Assembly: GCA_023432465.1 (NCBI GenBank)
Contig: JAEYUO010000037.1
Location: forward strand, 1 to 9,899
Length of the DNA stretch: 9,899 bases
Source: Planctomycetota bacterium
GTDB taxonomy: Bacteria > Planctomycetota > Phycisphaerae > Phycisphaerales > UBA1924
Direction: 5' to 3'
Shown: piece by piece, positions 7,364 to 9,899 of the stretch
Position numbering within the stretch: position 1 is the stretch's first letter
Layout: each line of letters begins with the position of its first letter
The notes under the pieces: model-generated
Database searches by the model: none
What the model saw: the letters and a program-made list of their open reading frames with translations, nothing else
What the model was told of the DNA's origin: nothing
Translations under genes and position numbers: made by a program

Positions 7364-7396
7364 CCACGATGAGGCCCCGTCAGGGTTGAATCGTGG
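7364..7396 (+). repeat. Twin hairpin element, copy B
   Basis: It has the same 7+2+5+5+5+2+7 layout as copy A, offset by 47 bases. The outer stem (7364-7370 and 7390-7396) and GA/GA loop (7371-7372 and 7388-7389) are identical. The inner stem is GGCCC/GGGTT (7373-7377 and 7383-7387), giving three C-G and two G-U pairs, with loop CGTCA. Flanks are also shared (leading CCCACGATGAG, trailing GAATCGTGG then xGCTC), so the copies arose by duplication. Confidence 0.75.
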
Positions 7397-7437
7397 CGCT
7401 CACGAGGGAGGCGCTCGTCCCCGGGACCCAGACCAAT

Positions 7438-7584
7438 CTATCCCCGCCATTCGTAGAAGAACGCGATGATCAGGGCGAGCTCTTCTGCAACGGCGTTGGC
7501 CTTGGCAATGCCGGGACAGGACTGGCGTGGAGCCGTCAGGTCAAGTAGGTTTTGACATGCTCCTTGATCGATTTGCTTTCCCAC
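7438..7584 (-). other. Possible small protein or gene remnant overlapping the end of the 434-residue gene
   Basis: A frame different from that of the 434-residue gene runs through its 3' end and on to TAG at 7438-7440. Its last part reads CPGIAKANAVAEELALIIA, then FFYEWRG and the stop, with G/C-rich third positions and a protein-like helical pattern. The nearest start is GTG 7584, giving about 48 residues; no ribosome site is evident. It may be a small overlapping gene, a remnant of a lost gene whose 5' part has gone, or chance. I recognise no family. Confidence 0.25.
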
Positions 7585-8840
7585 GCTTCGAACCGACTGA
7601 ACGTTCCGCCGTCGTGCAATGTGGTTCCGCCGGGCGTGCGCGTGTAGCCACCGGCCATGCCGACCATCCAGCCCTTCTCCTTTGACCAGTGCTCTTCGGT
7701 GACTCGGAAGCGAAAGAAGTAGTAGTCGATAGGGACTCCGCGGCGAAAGAAGCCGCCCTTGCGCACTGTTTCGGCTTGCACGAGTTCAATCTCGTCTGGT
7801 TCACGGGCAAGCTCCGTGCCGAAGCAGAGCCAGTCGACCATATTGCCTTCGGCGATCTTGGCCTGGTCGCGACAGGCCGCGGGCAGGCGGTCGGTCATCT
7901 CCGCCTTCTCAAGCAGGATTCGCAGGGTGTAGAGCTCGCGCGGCGACCGGGCGATTGCGGCGAACTCGGCATCGGCGACAGGGATGTTCAGCCGCAAACG
8001 CGATACAGCGTTAAACATGGAGAGTCGCGGATCGGTAAAGCGCGGCGAGCGCGCAAGGACCTCGCGGGTGGCAGGTGCATCCCAGCGGCCGGCGAGATCG
8101 ATGAGGAGGGCCGCGAGGTCGCGGTGCTCGGCGTAGGGCGGCTCGTACTTCCAGTTGAAATGCCCGGGACGGTTCTCCTGCTGGGTAGCGAGGGCGGCGT
8201 TGATGATGGAATCAAGGTGCGAGATGAAGACGGACTCCTTCCCACGGAGTGCATCGAGGGGGAAAAGATCTTGCTCCAGGAATCCCAGGAGCATGATGTA
8301 GAGAGGGTGCTGGAGTTGCGGGAAGTGGGCGACATCGAGAAGCGCGGGAAAGAGAACGGCGGCAACTTCCGGTGACGCCGCGGGCATGAGTGGGTGGAAG
8401 GATTCAGCGGCGAAGGTGGAGATATTGGCAAACTTGTCGGCGGCGGAGAAGGGGTACTGCCCATCCGTGGCAGCTCCGGTGAGCGCGGCGACATAGGCGC
8501 GGGCAGATTCGACATCAGCGCGCGAGGTAAGCAGTTGCAACAAGGCAGGGCGGGTCTTGGGCGGAGCCTTGGTGAAGGCTTTGAGCACCACGCGGGTTGG
8601 GGGTGCGGCGGAGGGGTTCTTGAGCGACGCGTCCCGAACGAAGTAGATAAGCGTGGAGCCGGGATCCGACCATTCGTACTCGGACGGGGCCATCGGGCTC
8701 ACGGCCGCGGCGAGAAGCTTGGCGACCTCATCGGCGGTGAGCCTGCCTGCGCGTGCTGCTTCCTGGATAAAGGCCTGGCCTTGGCTGCGGGCGTCCTTTG
8801 GGCCGCGGCGGAAGGAATCGAGGGCGGTGTCGAAGTTCAT
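7536..8840 (-). CDS. Uncharacterised helical-repeat-like protein (434 residues)
   Basis: I do not recognise this protein. Residues 1 to about 330 are mostly amphipathic helices with regular Leu/Ala spacing (for example RVVLKAFTKAPPKTRPALLQLL and EVAAVLFPALLDVAHFPQL), which suggests an alpha-solenoid of HEAT-like type without clear consensus repeats. The last ~100 residues (333-434) change character: a WLCFGTELAREPDEIELV segment, then an aromatic, strand-like stretch DYYFFRFRVTEEHWSKEKGW and MVGMAGGYTRTPGG, so a separate small domain is likely. There is no signal peptide or membrane span. The start is placed at ATG 8840 because codon use and helix pattern begin there; the in-frame extension to 8984 is Pro/Ser-rich and poor. 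No Shine-Dalgarno is seen. It is on the same strand as spoVR and the zinc-ribbon gene, but the gaps (about 265 and 168 bases) argue against one operon. Confidence 0.78.
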   Translation of the reverse strand: MNFDTALDSFRRGPKDARSQGQAFIQEAARAGRLTADEVAKLLAAAVSPMAPSEYEWSDPGSTLIYFVRDASLKNPSAAPPTRVVLKAFTKAPPKTRPALLQLLTSRADVESARAYVAALTGAATDGQYPFSAADKFANISTFAAESFHPLMPAASPEVAAVLFPALLDVAHFPQLQHPLYIMLLGFLEQDLFPLDALRGKESVFISHLDSIINAALATQQENRPGHFNWKYEPPYAEHRDLAALLIDLAGRWDAPATREVLARSPRFTDPRLSMFNAVSRLRLNIPVADAEFAAIARSPRELYTLRILLEKAEMTDRLPAACRDQAKIAEGNMVDWLCFGTELAREPDEIELVQAETVRKGGFFRRGVPIDYYFFRFRVTEEHWSKEKGWMVGMAGGYTRTPGGTTLHDGGTFSRFEAWESKSIKEHVKTYLT

Positions 8841-8941
8841 GTGGAGTTGATGGGTTGGAGGCGAGCGGTGAAGGGCAGGCGCGGGAAGCGGGGGTGAATG
8901 CGGCAATGTAACGAAAGTGCGTGGCGTTGAGAAGCACTTGT

Positions 8942-8965
8942 GCAGGGGACTTGCAGTCCCCCTGC
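8942..8965. repeat. Hairpin between the zinc-ribbon gene and the 434-residue gene
   Basis: GCAGGGGACT (8942-8951) pairs with AGTCCCCCTGC (8955-8965), with one bulged C and a TGC loop. It lies 43 bases past the stop of the minus-strand zinc-ribbon gene and could act in its termination, although the bases after it on that strand (ACAAGTGCTTCTC) are not a U-tract. It may instead be a dispersed palindromic element. Confidence 0.6.
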
Positions 8966-9008
8966 GACCCCGGAGAACGGACAACGCATGCTAACGACAG
9001 CGGCGTAG

Positions 9009-9353
9009 CTAACGAATCCATCCGAAAAAGAACGCCACGATCACGCCGAGTGCGGCGAGGAAGATTGGGACGAGGATCAGCAGCCACCAAGCACTGTCCG
9101 CGTGGTGGTCGTAATCAACGGAGTTCGTCCACCGGTCATCGGCCTTCGCCGAACCATCGCGGACAAGTTCGAGGTCGAGGTTGGATGCGCACTCCGGGCA
9201 TTGGCTTGTGGGCAGGCCGCGGAGGTTGTACTTGCAATACGGGCAGAGCGCATCGTGATCGGCGAGATACTCGCGAAGCCGCGCGGAAGGGCCAGCGGGG
9301 GGACTGGCGAGCGGGTCAGCGGCGAGTTCGGGCTCGCGCGGGGATGCGGGCAT
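9009..9353 (-). CDS. Small zinc-ribbon protein with C-terminal membrane segment
   Basis: The product has 114 residues. After a Pro/Ala-rich, probably disordered head (1-24) come two paired-cysteine knuckles, CPYC (37-40) and CPEC (52-55), separated by KYNLRGLPTSQ, making a rubredoxin/zinc-ribbon-like fold. Residues 89-113 (WWLLILVPIFLAALGVIVAFFFGWI) are one clear membrane span at the extreme C-terminus, as in tail-anchored proteins. Proteins with the CPxCxYNLRGL...CPEC knuckle plus membrane spans are frequent in planctomycetes; their function is not known. The knuckle probably faces the cytoplasm. The ATG at 9353 lacks a Shine-Dalgarno, but the frame and cysteine spacing are convincing. It is divergent from the broken gene at 9408-9623, whose missing 5' part would have lain where this gene now is. 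Confidence 0.78.
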   Translation of the reverse strand: MPASPREPELAADPLASPPAGPSARLREYLADHDALCPYCKYNLRGLPTSQCPECASNLDLELVRDGSAKADDRWTNSVDYDHHADSAWWLLILVPIFLAALGVIVAFFFGWIR

Positions 9354-9407
9354 GAGGGAAGGGTACAGCGCGGCGACCGCACATGTCGGCTCGTCGTTTC
9401 ACACGAT

Positions 9408-9623
9408 GTTCGTGAACCGACCCCTCCGCTCTGAACACCCGGCGCAACCCTCACCGCCGGCGCGTGCGATGCCGATCACACGCTCGACATCGTGTCGGAG
9501 ATGAATGATGGCGGCGTCATCTTCGGTGACGGCATCGAAGACGATTTCCTGCGATTCGACTGGGGCCGCAAGGCCACTGTTCGCGTCGCCACCGAATCCT
9601 TGCGCCTCGCAATCCTGACTTGA
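9408..9623 (+). pseudogene. Broken 3' gene fragment, possibly NAD-kinase-like
   Basis: One frame reads VREPTPPL, then an in-frame TGA (9432-9434), then TPGATLTAGACDADHTLD, IVSEMNDGGVIFGDGIEDD, FLRFDWGRKATVRVATES and LRLAILT before TGA 9621-9623. Codon use and the alternating strand pattern are clearly protein-like on both sides of the stop. From memory, the order VREP, a TG-xx-LTAG segment, SEMxxGGVIFGDGIExD and FxWG resembles the C-terminal end of NAD(+)/NADH-kinase-like (ATP-NAD kinase family) proteins; this is an inference not checked by search. No start codon or N-terminal two-thirds is present, since the zinc-ribbon gene on the other strand occupies the upstream DNA. The simplest view is a decayed, 5'-truncated gene with a nonsense mutation. 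Confidence 0.5.
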
Positions 9624-9825
9624 GTGGAACGACGACCCGAAGTCGGGCGGTCTTCATCCGGCCGTTGGCACAGGCGACAGGTGGCTCGGCGGAACGCTCG
9701 CTGTCTTGATGTGGCACGGGTCCCGGCGAGTCTTCGATGCGGGGCCCGTGCTCTTCGCCTTCGAGTCCATCATCAACCCAACCTGCCCCCGCCCGCCGCG
9801 GCACACAACCCCGTCACCTCCTCAC
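9624..9825. other. Non-coding stretch with one hairpin
   Basis: No credible gene is seen in these 202 bases. A hairpin is present: CACGGGTCCC (9715-9724) and GGGGCCCGTG (9741-9750), ten pairs with one G-T, 16-base loop. From about 9780 the sequence becomes C-rich and leads into the octamer array. Confidence 0.5.
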
Positions 9826-9899
9826 CCCCTTGCTCCCTCGCCCCCTCGCTCCCTTGCCCCCTTGCCCTCTTGCTCCCTCGCCCCCTTGCCCTCTTGCTC
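9826..9899. repeat. Octanucleotide-period polypyrimidine tandem array
   Basis: From 9826 to the window edge the sequence is nine consecutive 8-base units ending in GC, with consensus YCYCYYGC: CCCCTTGC, TCCCTCGC, CCCCTCGC, TCCCTTGC, CCCCTTGC, CCTCTTGC, TCCCTCGC, CCCCTTGC, CCTCTTGC, then TC. The order of units also repeats with a 24-base period at the right end (9857-9880 repeated from 9881). All variation is pyrimidine-for-pyrimidine. The array is cut off by the window end. Confidence 0.85.

Noticed and set aside
7317..7396. CRISPR array
   Set aside because: Only two units are present, each a long self-complementary hairpin, with a 14-base spacing between the units and no cas genes.
8841..8984. 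N-terminal extension of the 434-residue protein
   Set aside because: The 48 extra residues are Pro/Ser/Arg-rich with no structure; the helical pattern begins at the ATG at 8840.
9517..9804. 95-codon minus-strand open frame at the right end
   Set aside because: Arg/Gly-rich, crosses the hairpin at 9715-9750 and lies antisense to the more protein-like remnant.
9826..9899. Coding repeat protein
   Set aside because: An 8-base period shifts frame every unit and only restores it at 24 bases; no start or ribosome site is visible, and it lies past a decayed gene.

Overview
The window looks like chromosomal DNA from a high-GC planctomycete, most likely of the Phycisphaerae type. Three things point there: strong G/C bias at third codon positions; a secreted protein ending in the 'VPAPGALALLGLGGLAAARRRR'-style sorting tail common in that group; and a small zinc-ribbon protein of the 'CPYCxYNLRGL...CPEC' type that is frequent in planctomycetes. 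Only two of the seven complete genes have a clear, well-spaced Shine-Dalgarno sequence. The taxonomic call is an inference; no rRNA is present.

Layout. 1-119 is the 3' tail of an unidentified plus-strand gene, followed after 21 bases by dxr (141-1391, MEP isoprenoid pathway) and after 48 more by a TPR/GT41 'O-GlcNAc-transferase-like' glycosyltransferase (1440-3239). A strong hairpin at 3264-3292 separates it from a convergent minus-strand gene for a PEP-CTERM-type secreted protein (3323-3874). A 514-base gap follows with no gene but with a nested inverted repeat. Then come a TPR-sulfotransferase (plus, 4389-5654) and, six bases away and convergent, a SpoVR-family protein (minus, 5661-7271). 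Behind spoVR lie two 33-base hairpins of identical architecture in a 47-base tandem (7317-7396), an uncharacterised 434-residue helical protein (minus, 7536-8840), a hairpin (8942-8965) and the zinc-ribbon membrane protein (minus, 9009-9353). The right end (9354-9899) holds no intact gene: it has a degraded reading frame interrupted by an in-frame TGA (about 9408-9623), a hairpin, and an octanucleotide-period polypyrimidine array that runs off the window edge.

How the genes may work together. dxr is housekeeping. The middle of the window places a TPR-glycosyltransferase, a sorted surface protein and a TPR-sulfotransferase side by side, so a shared role in modifying secreted protein or exopolysaccharide is a reasonable but unproven reading. 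spoVR stands without its usual kinase (PrkA/YeaG) and YeaH partners here.

The least ordinary signals are non-coding: the twin hairpins, whose inner stems differ in sequence but keep pairing, and the octamer array. The nonsense-interrupted pseudogene is a third point of interest. I did not find a clear new multi-gene system.
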